DNA of 64,000 nt from Pyrocephalus nanus (lineage: Eukaryota; Chordata; Aves; Passeriformes; Tyrannidae), in the NCBI GenBank assembly GCA_038380795.1, contig CM076269.1, forward strand, positions 186,001-250,000, read 5' to 3'. A model generated the notes under the pieces. The model was not told the DNA's origin. It saw nothing but the letters and a program-made list of their open reading frames with translations, and did not search any database. The translations under genes and the position numbers were made by a program. Below, one piece after another: positions 32,401 to 47,200 of the stretch; the stretch's first letter is position 1; every line of letters begins with the position of its first letter.

Positions 32401-35400
32401 CCATCTTCCTCTTGGGAAATCCACAGCTGTATCTAGAAAGGAAAACTATTAAATGTCTCCAGCTATAGGATCAAAAATGTCAACTCACATCTCAGCTATA
32501 ATATAAACTGTTTTCCAATTCAGAGATTGAACCTTACCATTCCTGGCAGACTGAGAAAGACACACACGTACCTGAGTGCTTGCACACACACCCCCACTCC
32601 CACATAAAATACATGCATAAATGACACTTACTAGATCAGCTGATAGAGGCCTGACCAATGGCAATCAAATAATAAAAAACAGGAGCTGGGATTAGTTCTT
32701 ACTAAACCAAAAATCCAATCCAAACAATACTGGAGGGACTCAAGTAAATAAGGGAGTAGAGAAACCTTTGGTGCAGAGGGAAATGTAACAACCAAAACAA
32801 GAGAGGCTGAGTACTGCGGGGGCTTCTGCCACTTCCCAAGGGTGCCATTAAGCATACCCCCATTAATGTTGACAGCTGCCTGAAAAAGACAACAGTTCAA
32901 GTTTTAATAGCATTGTACTCCTGCAAGGTTTTCAAATCTTTAAGACACACATATTCCCAGGCAGGAAAGCCCAGGCAAACCAGCACGTGGTGTTTGTACC
33001 GAAGGGAGGAGGGAGTTAAGAGAATCCTTGTGAAACAGGGTTGCTAGACCACACCTTTTCCTGTGGTTTCACCACCAGCTTGGGAACAAACTCAGCTACA
33101 AGTACATTATTTTCTACTTCCTTCCACCTGATGCCATCCATCAGGAGAAGACAAAGCCACGTTACTCTTGAAACAGAGACTGGTGCAAATGGTGGGCATT
33201 CCCTCCCTTTTTTGATACTAGCTGCTGCAAAGTCAGAGGCATCCTCAACATAGCAAGTACTGCAGGGTGTTTAGAGGGGCAGCTGGATTACAGCAATCAT
33301 CCAAAAAGGGGAAGAGAACATCTTGAGATGAGTGCAAGCCTGCCACTGCCAACACATTGCTGTTGCCTTATCAGCAGATCAGCTGATGATACAGCAGTTC
33401 TAACAGCTGACTGCTCCTTTAACAAATATGCTCACAATTGCAGCACATAAATATAACAGTTGTCTCCAGTACTCACCAGCAGCCTCCAGCATCAGTGAAA
33501 CTCCCACATGGGAGACCAAGGACCATTACAGTCTTCAAGGTGCTCCCTTTGAGTTCTCCAGGTATTTGAGGTTACAGCTGTATTCCCCAAATTTACAGTG
33601 ACTACTAACCAACGTTATTCTGAGAGTTGCATATACATCTGGGATCCAAGTAACATCACTAAATCAATTCCCTAATTATAAAGGCTAAGCAAAAAATAAT
33701 TTAATGACCTTGTCACATTATCGTATTAAAAAGAAGACAAATTTTCCCGACAGGAAAGAAAGCTATTTATTAAATCAGTCTGCCCATTCTCCCAGTGGAG
33801 GCTGCCCTTGCAGGCTGTCAGTGTGCTATTGACAGCCACTGTCCTCTGCACCTCCTCTAGGGAAACTCCTGTCAAAACTGAGCAACACAGAGGTGAAGGT
33901 GGATGGAGACCTTGGGTGGGATGGAATGGGATACAGATAAGCTCTCTTGGCTGACATCCCCAAGCCCCAAGTCATCTCACTAGATGAAGCAGAAGCCAAC
34001 CCACTGCCTATGTAAATTGTCCCTGAAGGAAAGCGTAGAGCAGATCCTTCTCTATCCCACTCCACTCATCCTGCTGCTTACTGAGCCAATCCATCATTGG
34101 CTGTTCACAGGCACAGTTACAGTCCTTTAATTCCCCACGTGACTTTTGGCCCAAAAGCCATTCCTGGAAGGGAAGGCACTACTGTTCTGACTTGGAAGCA
34201 AAGAACCAGAATAGAGGCAAAGTGAGGTAATGTTTTTCTGGTCCTACTCGGACTCAGCTTTCAAATTTTAGACAACACTAAGATTAAAAAATGAGAAATC
34301 ATTTTTTAGCTTATCCCAGACTCACAGAAAGTATGACCTTCTGATTTTAAATTAACTGTGATTCTAACTTAAATGTGACAGTAGAAAGAAGAGTGTTGAA
34401 GAGAACACATCAATTAAATGCTGATTTTTAAAAGGAGGAAGAGAGAAAGGATCAAGTAGAATATGAACATGTAGGAAAAAGCATTGAAAAGATGGAAAGG
34501 TTATTTAGCAAGTAATCACTGAAAGTGAGGGCCTAATGAGACCTTTTGCCTGGGCCATTTTTAACCAGGAGTGGTCCACAGGTGGCTACTCCCTTCATTA
34601 CAGCTGCCAAATCTTGTCCTATAATTATAGAAGCAAAGGATTTTCTACAAATTGATAAAGTGTAGCACATGAGAACAAACTGGGAACAATATAACATGCA
34701 GGGATGAGAGACAGCAGTATGTAGTCAGAACAATTTTCTCTGGGTTGAGGAAGTGATCTGGGTGGACAGGCACAGCCACAGACCCCATACTTTGCTGACC
34801 GTTGTCTTATATTTGCTCTACGTGTGGCACTCAGCACGATGTTTGGATGCAAAGAGAATATGCTATGAACAGGGGAGAGGAAGCCTTGGCTACAGCATGG
34901 CTCCATTTTTGTGCTCACCCACAACAGAGCAGGGCAGCTCACTGCTACTTTGCTCCTTAAAGCTGCCTCCAGGAGGAGGGCACTCTGAATTGTGGTTCGG
35001 GGTGAAAGCAAAGACCATTGTCATGCTCACTATCAGCTGAGCAGTCCTACCTGGCAGCTTAACCATCACCCAAAGCACAGAGAGGGCTTTTAAGGAAGAA
35101 GGACTCTCCCAGCTGCTGGCACATTTAAGGGCACGTTATAAATTGGATTCCTGCATAGCTCTGCGACTCAGAGCTGCAGTACTGACATGGTATCCAAGTA
35201 ATACCTATCAGTTGCTTCCTCATCTCAACAGCAGCTGTGTTTTCTGCAAGAGGAATGTTATCTAAAAATAATCTGGCTTTGACTTCCTCTTTCAAACCCT
35301 CCAGTCTCTTTTAGAAAGATACTTTTTTGTTCTCCCAGAAACAGCAAGAGGAATGTAAGACCAGAACGGTCACCTGCACAAAGGGAACAGCAGCATTAGA

Positions 35401-37700
35401 AAGCTCAGAGAACTGTAGGAAACTACAATAAAGATCAAGGATAGTAAAAAAATTGTCACAGTTTTGAGCAACATCCTGTAAATTCCCTTTGGCACTCGCA
35501 GCAAGCTTTCTGTTATGCCTTTACTTGTGTGACTCAGTGGTGCTGAGGAAAAGGGGAATACCATCTGGATGTTTCTGAATGCAATTCATTTGCTCATTAA
35601 AACATATTAAAAGGAAAAACTGTGCTCAGTAATCATCAAATGCACTCTCACATCTGCACAGAAGAGATTTTTACTCCCTCATAGAATAAATATGTTTTAC
35701 TTTTAATTCTATGTCATCCACAGATCCACAAAGTATGTCAACCCCACACCAAACATGCAAATGGAGAAGAAGAGAAGATTCAATTAATCCTTCAGTAACA
35801 CAGCACTAAGTATTCTCATCCAAAAACAATTCTACAAATACAAGGCTGGTAGGCATGTGCAGACTGCTACATGCAGCTTTTCATAATCGTTTTCATAAAC
35901 AGACCTAATTCTATATTAAAATATTTAGGAGTTTTATATTTAATTTTTCAATTACAGCCCACAATTAGGCTGATACAGACTATACCTCAAAACTTCCCAA
36001 GGTAGCAATGATGATCTCCATTTGAATCTAGTCTTGCAGAAGATCCTCACTCCTAGTAGGTACCTCTGGACACTACCAACTATAAACAAAATCATAAGCA
36101 GAATTCAGACCGTGACTTACAAACCTGCTGCTAAGAGACCAATACCTGAAGTAACAAGGGACAGAAAAAGAATGGTCAATACATCTCCATCCTATTATCT
36201 CAGATTCCAAATTAATATGCTGTACAATATAAAGGGTTGAAAGTATACAAGAAAGCATGCTGCTGTATATAGTTCACATAGCATATACCATGAGCTTTAC
36301 CTATGGCATAGTTATGTTAATGGCTTTATCCCTTCTCAAATGTCAACACCAGAAACCATAAGCAACTCTCTCAGCACTGTAGAATGAATATCCACCTCGC
36401 CCTTGGCCAAGTCAGAGTGAAGACAGGGCCACCACCTAAGCAGGGGACTACAGCAGCTCTTCCTTCCTCTCCCTGAATCCCTTCCCCACTTGGCAGAAAG
36501 CAGCACTCTTCTCCCTTCTCAGCTGCACCCCCTCACCATTTCCTCCCACACTATTTCCACTGTCATCACACTCTTATGCTTGTTTCCTATTTCCTGGTTC
36601 CTTGGCTAAGCCTCACCAATACAACCCCACATTCCAGTTCCGGGGGTTACCACAACGCTCTCTGGGCCAGAGATGATGCTGAGCCCAGACAGGGCTTAGC
36701 ACCATCCATGGGCTGTGTCCCAGATGTTGTGGGGTAAATCAAATCACCCTGGGCACCAGGGCTAGCACAGCAGCTCTGCTTCTCTGACAGGGATAAGGGA
36801 AGCCCAGGTGCTGCCAGTGAACTGTGACCAGGGCTTCTCCTTCAGCAGTATGTAACACCAGATAAGAAAAAGCAAAAATAATTAAATCTTTAAATATCAT
36901 GGTAGCTGATGTTAAAAGTAATCACAAGAACATAGAATATTAAATAGATTTAGGTACCTTTTTAATAGGAAAATGGAGAAAAACAGAAGCTCCAATATAC
37001 CACAACCAAGAAAGAGAGAAAGTAAAAGATTTGTAAAGTAAACTGAATCCAAACATAAGCAATGTTTTATTGGGATATAGCAAGCAACCTATCAAATAGG
37101 GAACTGGTACAAACAGATTGAACAAGACTCTCTTTTAACAGAGATAAATGGTGATGAGACAGATTCTTTCAGTTCTTAAAACAAGTATTCAAACTGTTAA
37201 GTAAAGCATTAAAAAAACCCCAATCATTACAACACCAAAGACAGACAGTATTAAAAATGTGCAGAATTTTACTTTTTACAAACTTCTGCATAATGTTAGA
37301 AAACAATCATAAATTAAAAAAGGAATAAAATTAAGCTTTTTTTGTTGTTGTTTGCAAAGGAACACGAGCCTTTAAAACCCAACTATATTTTACACTGGAC
37401 TACTATTAAAAACAGGTGAAAACAAGTTGAAAATTTAAAGAACAGCAAAAAATACACAACTCAGTTTCACCTGTCAGCAACACCTTCTGCTACCGAAGGA
37501 GTTATGTTAGTTGTATGTACAGCTTTGAACATTGCAGCATACCACAAGAAAACCTTAATAAGGTCAAAATAGGACCCTCTGCAAAAAAGGGTGACTTGGC
37601 AAGTGTCAGTCCCATCCTAAAATTAAAAGTACTAATAATTTTAATAGGTCTTCAGTGTAAACCAAAACCTACTTTAACTAGTTTCTCTCTCCTAAAGATG
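29461..37700. other. UOX-SAMD13 intergenic interval (includes UOX 3' UTR)
   Basis: The UOX 3' UTR begins here, but no AATAAA lies soon after the stop on plus. A variant ATTAAA near 30,164 and an AATAAA near 30,936 are candidates. The rest is non-coding, AT-rich DNA with no recognised gene, apart from an unusual short open frame at 30,870-31,118 reported separately. Confidence 0.6.
30870..31118 (+). other. Unidentified open frame: hydrophobic segment plus polar tail
   Basis: After an in-frame TAG the frame is open for about 82 codons. A hydrophobic stretch (LLVLPFLGACNLLMYLLW) is followed by ANKKQHQKNK and a polar tail ending DEKEPY before TGA. The order resembles a membrane anchor with a cytoplasmic tail. 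No ATG opens the frame, no family is recognised, and a hydrophobic stretch also precedes the TAG. It could be a coding fossil, for example of an old retroelement, or chance. Confidence 0.2.
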
Positions 37701-37711
37701 CATGAAAACTT

Positions 37712-37717
37712 TATTTG
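37712..37717 (-). terminator. Candidate SAMD13 polyadenylation signal
   Basis: The plus strand reads TTTATT inside AAACTTTATTTGGG, so the minus strand reads AATAAA, about 410 bases beyond the SAMD13 stop. Another copy lies near 37,066. The choice is uncertain. Confidence 0.3.
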
Positions 37718-37729
37718 GGATTGGTTTTG

Positions 37730-37791
37730 TGTTTGGGTTTTTTTTGGGGTTTGTTTGTTTGTTTGGTGTTTTGGTGGTGGTGGTGGTGGTT
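37730..37791. repeat. T/G-rich simple repeat cluster with (GGT)n
   Basis: Poly(T), (TTTG)n and five or more GGT units follow one another. This lies at the likely 3' end of SAMD13. On the minus strand it reads as (ACC)n and A/C-rich sequence. Confidence 0.75.
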
Positions 37792-38124
37792 ATATTTCAA
37801 TTAATGAAATCAAGAACTTGTCTGGCTCAAAAATGAGAATGACATACCTCCTTTTGTTCTGGATACAGTGATGTAGCTATCTCAACATGCTCACTGACAC
37901 TTCCTAAAAGAGAAAATCATTATGTACCATGTAAAAAATACACACAACCTCTCTCAGTTCAGACTCAGTATATAGTATATTGCCATCTCTATCCAATAGG
38001 ATATATATTGTAATTTGGTTTAAACTCTTAATAGATATATTCCCTCTTTACAAAGTTCCATCACATGAAACCAAATTGCTTATTTTTCCTTTGAGGTACA
38101 ACATGACCCCAATGAGACAATTCG

Positions 38125-38268
38125 CTACAAAGAGTTGTTCTTTAGATGTTGTGTCTGCAGAGGTTTTACGTGATATTCATAGATTTTCAGCGCAGGCCCC
38201 AGTTTTAATGAAAGTCCAGTCAGTACATCATTTCTTGTCATCAACAGTAATGATTTGCCATCAATTTC
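38125..38268 (-). CDS. SAMD13: SAMD13 last coding exon
   Basis: The exon follows a CTTCTTATAG acceptor in phase 0. It encodes 47 residues, [18 protein letters not shown] through to HLKNNSL, then TAG. It carries the second half of the SAM domain. Confidence 0.95.
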   Translation of the reverse strand, partial: EIDGKSLLLMTRNDVLTGLSLKLGPALKIYEYHVKPLQTQHLKNNSL

Positions 38269-41200
38269 CTATAAGAAGAATTAAAGAGTTGATAAAGACA
38301 AATGTACAAATCTAACAGGTGAGAATAGTCATGCAACAAAAGACTTCTACAGAGGATCAGTGAGAAAAGAAATAGCAGCCTTTATTTTCCTGAAACCATG
38401 TTTATAGCTGCTAAATTCTGCGGTCTGCTTTTCAAGTGCTCACCTGTGCTGACTAAGGTATAAATAGTATTTAGTTAAGCAAAAAAATTCAAAAGAGCCT
38501 AATTTCAAAATTCCTTCCTTGTAAACCTCTTTCAAATTAATAGGTACAAGTGCAGATTGCATAATTATCAGCCATTAAGGGAAGGATACCCTTAAGAAAG
38601 CAGCTTATGAAGTGCATTTCAGAATTACTATTGACAGCAATATGCAAGTTTAGACTCATCAGTATCTCCTAATAACTTCAGGTGCCTTCTTTAAAAGGCC
38701 AACCTTCCCATGCATCTTGTGGGGGAAAACAAGGAGAAGACTCTTGCAATCAGGAATTTTAGAAGGACCTTACTGGAGCTTGACACTCTGAGGGAACTTC
38801 TCTTCCGCCACTTACAAGCGAGGAGGAGAAAAGTGGCAACTTGTCAGCTGAGGTTTCAACAACCCTTACACTTTCCTGCTTAAATATAATTTGTAAATCC
38901 CGGATATGGTGGGACTTTTTTCTCTCAGACCTTGACCTTCTGACGTGTTTAGGTTAGAAATCCTGTAGGCTTTGGGGCTTTTTTCCATCTCAAAACCTTG
39001 TCATATGTTTGAAAACTACCTCTAAATGACTTTTCAAAGGTCAAAATGAAAAACAAAGAATCTACATCTTTCAACTCCCTCCTCCATTTCAGACATGGGA
39101 CCATCCTTTTTGTTACACATTCCTACAGCTCAATGACACTGCACTACTCGGGAAACAGGAGCTATAGCTACACAGCCATGCATTGACTGGTGTCTCATAA
39201 CACAGCCAGACCTCCACAGGGCATCACAGCCCAAAAAAGTATACAGCCCTATCTGGCATTCTCCTGCACAGGACTTCACTCTGCTGTTGCATTCTTTTTT
39301 CACTTCTAATTAAGAGAACCCCCACTGTTAACTGCTGAATTTGTTATCAATAGCCAACAATGAATTCAAATGCTGGCATATTGTTGTTGTCCTCTAATAT
39401 ACTGCCAAAATTCAGTATTCTTATAAGTATTATAAACATCAAACATCAATTTATCAAACTGCAGCATGTTCCTTAGGAATATTAACTGTTGTCTTGGAAA
39501 TGTTAGAAATCTCATTCTTGATTGCAAGGCAACATGAAAAGAGGAAGACTTATGTTACAGTTCAGCATGAATTTGTCCAGACTGATCTCTCTTACAATTT
39601 GATAAAGTTTATAAATACAAAATACATGGACAAACCACAATATAGTCAAAGATCAACTGAAAGTGGAATTTCTTTAGAATATCCTCAGGATATATACGAC
39701 TGTTAATCCCTCAGAGGAGCACAAAGTAACAGTATGTCTAAAAGAAAAAAAAAAGTTTCCAACAACTTTTTACCCAATTATAGCAGGTCTCTTTCCAATT
39801 ACTGTTGAGAATGTTAATGGTTAAAACCAGTTTCTATCCTCTCTTTTCCATTCGTCACTATTCTTTCTGTGGGAATTTTGACACCAGTGAGTATTTTGCT
39901 CATTGCTATGACCGATCTGAAGTTGCTTTTCTGCTGCTGTTCAACGATGCTATGGAGGAGGAACAGCCTCCAGCTTGGTAGGATCCCAGTGAAGTAAATC
40001 AAGTACCTGGAACAGGAGAAACTCCAAGAATAGGAAAAAAAGCATCTATTCCTTCCCCTTCTTCTTCCATAGGGTTTCCTGTGATTTCTAGAAGTGCTGG
40101 TAACTACTAAGGCTTTCATTGAATAGAAAACTGATTCTTTAACATCTGTGTAGAAATGAGTGATTATGTATTCAGAGTTTCTATCTTTGTGTGTACTGTA
40201 AGTTTTACCTCTTCCACTTCCTTAAAGTTTCCACATAAATATGCTTCTGCAGAATCATCACAGTTACTCCATTTTTTGGCACCAGGTAAGATTTTGTATG
40301 CTTTGGTGACTTCTCTGATTTCTTCTCTACTACTTCTCTATTTTCTGTATTTTTTGGGGGGGGATGCAACTTCAGCACTAGCTTTCAGTATGCCTTTTTT
40401 TTGTTACCTGCAGAGAGACACCTCTGCACAATTAGAGCTAACAGTAATTTCCCACTGTGCCAAAATGACCTCAACAGCAGTTGAATATTGTCTTCAGCAA
40501 ATAACCAGATGACTGGTTAAGTTTCAAGTCCTCCCACCACTCCTTCTGACCTTTCTGAGAACTGCAAGGTTTTACAGCACAGGCAACATGAAAGCACGGC
40601 ATCCAGCACATTCACGTGCTCCTCCATGCCTTGGCTCTGCTGGAAAGCAGCAGTGGACACAAGCTGGTATCACACCCCAGATTCCCTTCTGGTAAGGGCT
40701 GCAGTGAGGCCAGGAAACGAGCACTTGGCTAATGTGGCTATCACAGTACTAATGGTTAAGAAGCCACGTGGGCAATAACAAAGGTCACAGCACTTGCATA
40801 TCTTGAGACTTGCAAACAGTTTCAGTCTTGGAGTGAGCTACAGCCCCCTGTGCTCCCAGGTCTCCTAGAGAAAGCTCAGCCACATGCTGGCGGGCAGCAT
40901 TTCTTCACCCTGCATCTGGTATTCCCCCCTCTTTAGGTATCCTCTGTCCCCAACTTCTTGGCTTGCCTGATTTGCTTGCTGATGTTATGGGTTTTTATTA
41001 TTGGGCAGTATCTTTGAGTTGAATCTGTTTTCATCAGTGAGCTCTTCTGATTTGCTGACATTAGTGGAACTCCAAGAAGGAATAAGGTATAATAATCATA
41101 CAATCATCACTTCTTAATACAGTTTCAATAAAACATTCCACAGCCCTTAAAATGTCTTCTCATTGTCCTTAAAATATTTTAAGACAAATTCAGGTCTTAA

Positions 41201-44200
41201 AAATTTTTTGAGTCATTTGTATTAGGCAAGTCCAGATGTATTCAGATTCATCAAAAGAAAGTGTGGACTCTGCTACTGTTGTGTAAAAGCTGAACATAAT
41301 AACAGATTACATTCTGGGCTATGGATGTTCTGTAAGGAAACCATTGTGCTGCCCCTACCAAAGCAGTTCAGTGGAAAACAATTTTCAGTGTTGTAGGTGA
41401 CACTGAATACTTTCCTTTACCACTTAGAACCTCATTCCTTTTCCAGTACATATTCAGGGCAGTAGCAGATCTGGTTTCTAAGGGCCCACACAAACTGCAA
41501 ATGTCAGAGGAAAACACAGATGGCCAAAACTTCAGCTGCATGACTGGTGCTCTATAGACAGAGGATGGCTGGGAATCACAGTGAACCTGTCTGCACTGCC
41601 ATACCTGGAAGATCCTGATAACAGACACCATAAGAAGACAGAGTTACAGTCAGTGGCTAGTAAATAGTGTAGAAGAAACTGAACACCACCACTGGTAAGA
41701 GTTTAGGGTAGGATTGTTTATGGACCTGTTTCTGATCCAGGCAGGGAACAGGCTGGCAGAGCTGGCATGCACAACCAGGTACTTGCTGCTCCTTGTGCTA
41801 CTAATGGAAAGGAGGGGCAAAGAAGTGACAATGATTTCTGCAGTGACTGTCCATGCCACAGCTCCTGGCCACATCCTGGTGGCAGCTGTCCACCTCTCCA
41901 AGGCTTTAGCATGAAGTGACATTGGCAGTGGAATCACAGCCACATTTTTGCACATGCCTATCCTAGCAGAGTCCTCAGTTACCCTACTGAAGCCACTTGC
42001 CCTCACTGCAGAATACTAGCAAAACCTTTACACTCTACTTCCATGCTGTTTTCCATAAGGCTGTTGCAAACTGCTTTGCCAAAACTCGTGAGTTAGCCTC
42101 ACCCTGCTGCTGAAAGATCAGTAGTAATTACTGCAGTATTATTGACGAGCCAGCTGAGGTGCAGAGAGGTTAAGATATTTGATGAAAGTCAGAAGTATTT
42201 GTCAGTACAAGATAAAAAACTCCCAGAGGCCACAATTACTTTGTCCATGTGGGTTTTTAAGACACATTTCCAGGGCTGTTGAGGAGACATGGATGCTCGT
42301 ATTAAGGAACGGACACACTTAAACATTTCCTTTTTTGGTCTGTTTACCCATCTTCGAATTCTGGAAAATGAGTAGCAGCTGCAGAAAGAACCTTCATCTG
42401 CAACTTGCCAGAGAATCACCCAATAGCAGGCTTTTCAATGCCAAGAACAAATATACAAAAGATAATTCATTATATTCATCAGTTACAATCAGATGGGATT
42501 TGACAGACATGGTGCTGAAGGCCAGCAACATTACCCTGACCAATGATGTTATTTCATATGAGATGCCCAGTGTCCCTGCAAAGCTGCCAAGTAATTTGCA
42601 CTAGCCCATTGCCTTGGAAGGTCAAGCCATCTCTTTTGATAAGTAAGGACAAATGTTGGTGACTAATTTCCTTGCAGCTGCACTTAAACCTACAGATTTA
42701 TCAGGAAAGGTGCTGAACTGCCAATCTGGAGATGTAAGTTACTCCCCTGTGGAACAGGTGGGCTGTAGGCCAAGCAAGCTGACTTCCCTATTCCGCCCCC
42801 TTTACCAGTTTGCTGGCATGTGAGTGACAAGGGGCCATCTGACTGTTAAGCTCTTTGCTGGTCAAATCTACCAGAAGTCATCCATCAGCATCAGCAGCTA
42901 CAAGGCCCAGAAACAAAGACCTAACCCCTTTCTCAGAGGGTCGCACGAACACATTGCTCCCCTACCAACTGATCCTTTCCCTTGCACTGAATCAAGTTCC
43001 CTGTCCCTGTTCACTTGTACTGCCAAGTTTACTGTAACACAGCAGCCCCTTTTTCATCCTAGGCCTTCAAAAACAACCTGTTGCTTAGGAGTCCTGTGTT
43101 TTATAAATACTCATGAGTGTACTTGCACAATACACTAAGAAAGAAGGGAAGTACTATTCACTATTCAAGACAGTGAAACTGAATGGGTTGTACAGGGAGA
43201 CTGAGTTCAAGCCGGAAAATTTGCTTAGATTTCTCACCTTTCTAATGACTACTTTAAACAAACCCCAACTCATTAGCCACAGCTTGCAGAAAAATATTAT
43301 TACTCAAAGTTCATAGTCCCATGGATTGTCATCCAATAACAGACTCAAATTCCCCCATTAATGTGAGATTTTTCACTCCCATTTTACAGTATATAGTCAG
43401 GCCTATGGCAAAAACATGCAACATGAGAAACTTGTGGCAATCAGAAGGCGTTTGATAACAGGTTTACCTGTTCTTGAAAAGCACTGGCTTGTTCTTCAAA
43501 TCCAGCTGTTCTGAAATAATTCACAACATCGGTAACAGCCCAGTCAGCAGGATCTGGAGGTCTCCCGTTCTCTACTGAACTGCAAAGTGAAAATCCAGAC
43601 AAATAATCACTAAATGTGTGCAGAACATCTACTGCTTCCTTGTGTACACCCCACGTACATCCCCTCCCTCCTTGTTCCTTCAGGAAAAGTATTCTTTGAC
43701 GCAACTCCCTCTGCCCTGATACAGAACAGTCACTCCTTTCCCATTTCAAAGACCTAATGCTGGGGACAACTGAGGTACCTCTCCCTTCAGAAAAGAAAAA
43801 ATTATATGCATCTTCACGTCAGCCAAAGGTAATCAGTCAGGATCTTCCTACAAGTGTGCTGCCTTTGTTGTTGGAAAATGAAGACTGCCATAACTGAAGA
43901 TCCAAATTCCTGTCTTTCAAGCCCTCAGCTTGTTTTCAGCTACCAAGTACCTAAAGAATTGTGTGTCCATTATTTTCTTTTCCCAGATGAGACTGTGCTT
44001 CCTTGTAAGGTGGCTAGAAATTACTGGTAACCCTCTCTACCTTGTAAAAACAACAACAACAACAAATAAACACAAACATCACCACCACCACCACTCCCCC
44101 CCCCCCAAACAAAACAAAATATAACACCAAACAAAACAAAAAAGAGGCACCAAATGATTGCACATATTCTTAATATAGAAAATCTCCCAAATCTGTTTGT

Positions 44201-47200
44201 GGACTTATCCTCAGACAAATACATGGACTTTTTAAATAACTATGAATCTAAGAAAACATCTGTTCAATGCAATCAGAACTAATTCCTTCTGTGATTAACC
44301 TCATGCAATTGTTTTCCACAGCAGCAAAACCAACCAAACATTCATATTACTATCCTTATTCTGCCTTTCTTTTCCTCAAACTGGAATCATCATATCACAA
44401 AGATAACCTTTGTGTATCTGAAAATTCTTGATAAAAGACACACAGTGAGCTTGATTGCCTTTCCTATAGGGATTTACGAGGATGAAGAGCAAGACGTCAA
44501 AGAGTTTCCTTAACATGTTTCTCCAGCTGAAAGTCCTGAAGTTCATGCCAAACATTTTTCATTGTTCTGCATGCTTAATCCTAACACTAATGAAGAAAGA
44601 TGGAAAATGTACAGATCAGGACAGAGGTCAGAATCCTGTCCACTTCAGGTCTGAAGCTGAGCAAGAGACTTTGATTTCAACAGCACCGGCTGGAAAAGAT
44701 ATGCAGATTATGCTTTGCTGACAGCATTTTTGTTCTGTCCTCCAAGTTTTTCTTTTCCAGTTGTCACCACCTCTGCCTTGCCTGGACTTGGATGTCTTTC
44801 AGCAAAATAACTGGGGGGCCAATAAAGGGCCTACCATTTTTCAAACCAGCCAAACAGAATCACATAGAGTGCCTCCTATCACTGTTTCTACAACATCCCA
44901 ATTTCTACAACTTTCTGAGGCCTGGGAAGGAGGACTCGTGAAAACAATGTTTTTTGCGTCTCCCCTAACTCTTGAAATGTACCTGTCAATATGGTAACAA
45001 AATCTGCCTGTAGGGACTCATCCACAACCTATGCTGCACTAGGGTTTCCAGAAGCAGTTTCTTTCACTTATTACATATCTCAGAGCAATAAGCAAAGGAC
45101 CAGTTTCTTACTTTTGCTCATCACATTGCTTCACCAATTGTGATTACATAGAAAGCAACACTCAGCAAAATTGAAAATGGGACTATCTAGTCTTATCAGA
45201 GCTGCATTTTTTTCCTTTTTGTTTTTTTAAGCCAAAAAATGCCTTTCTCTTAAAAAATTTCACTGTTGTGCACATTCTGAAGTGTAAGAAGTAAAATGGG
45301 AAAAGCACTACATAAAATCTACACATATTTATAAAAGCAGCATTTGAAGAATTATATTTAAATCTTTGCATTTTTGCTACGTTATAACCTATCACTTCCA
45401 GTGACTCATCTTTACTTAAAAATAGACAAACGAAACCCCAACAATTCATTATTAGAAAAAACTCTAAGAGATACAGAACTTAATCCTTCCTAAACAGCAA
45501 ATAAAAGGTCCAATCCGTAAAAATACGTCCTAACTATGATTTGCTTGCTTCTCCAAACATTTTAATTTCAAGTTAAATACGGTCCCAAACCCTCCTTCCC
45601 ACAGTTTTTTATCAGCCCATGTGTGTTGGGGTTTTTTGTAGCTTTTGTCACTAGGGAACAACAGCTTGGTCCAACCCCATCCCAGGCCCAACCGCAATAA
45701 CTTCAGGGGCTCTATCTCTGTCATTAACTAATTGCAGGAAATAATTGCAAGTTCCTTCCTCAAGGAATAGCATCGTGCTGGACCTCAGGTGGAGCCAATT
45801 TCCACAGCTATAGCTGCAGAAGACTGGAAGGCATGTGGCAGACTGCTGGAGGCTGGCTGGATTTTAACCCATCTACCCACACAGATGCTCATTTGGCTTG
45901 TAGACTTTTTTAGTCTCCTCCTTGCCCTGCTGCTGACATGGCTCTATTCTTTAAACAAGGAAAGCGAATATATAACATCCACAGCTTGGCCATACACTGC
46001 TTTATGCCTGACATTCTGGATGCTGCAAAAGGATTTAGGAGGACTGGCATTTTAGGGTTTGAGATACTAGATGCACTGACAGTGAATAAAGATTAGGCTT
46101 GTCTGCTTTTCACCAGTGTCCCTGTGCCTTTATTGCCATCATGTGGCAGAAGCAGCAAGGTCTGAGAAGCCATAGCTGAGAACAAACAGATTTTATCCAA
46201 GCTATTTATAACCACTTCAACAAAGTGTCAAATACTTCCTTTGTAGATAAGCACACAAACACACTATATACATTCATCTAGAAACCACAGCCCTGATCAG
46301 TTTAATTACATTTCCCATCCATTCTACAAAGCCACCTTAGCAATCAGTATTTGAGCCTTTTTCACTGAAGCCTCAGGGAAGATGATTAAATGTGAACTGT
46401 CCTTGCACTGACTGCCACCCTCCTCCCACCAGAAGCCAGACTGTCAGCTGAAGGTGGCTTCTGAGGGACATACACGATAATCTATTCATAGTCACTGAAT
46501 AGGAAAATGCTCTTTATGTTGGTGTGGTACAGCCAGCATCTCAAGTGAAGGGGCAGGATGCTGATTTTAATGGCCGCCATCAGATCTTTTGATGCTGTGT
46601 CATAATCAGGTGTTTTACCAGCATCCTGAAGTGACTGTTACTATTATTATTATTATTTATATTACTCTAGTGCCTGGTAGCCTAAGCATTGTCATGTTTT
46701 CTTGCATGGCTTATGTAAAGGGATCTGAAGGAGAAGAATGAGCTGCAGCTGCGCAGAAGTGCTGCAGTTCGAGAGGACAGACAAAGAACTCTAATACCTT
46801 TCTTTGTGGTTTGTTGTTTGTTTGTTTGTTTTTTTCTTTTAATATATATGCATATGTGTACATCTATCTCAGCATGGTTTCTATAACCATAAAACAGCAA
46901 GGCCAGATTTTTCCACACAGAACTTCACTTCTCAGACCATGGCTTCATTCAAAATTGCTAGTCCTAATCTAAGAATTTCTGACCTTTAAGAATAAGTAAA
47001 TGCCTACAAAGCAGCACCTATCCCTTAACCTGCAGTTTACCAGACACAAGAAAACAGTAGAGCAGTGCACACCATAGCTCTGTCTTATTCCCACCCTAGG
47101 TCTGAAGTAAAAACCCAGCAGTTTAGGGCTTCTCCAAGAAACAGCTTAAAATATCTGTTTCAGAAGAGAACTGACACTGAAGTGATATGCTGCTGCTGCT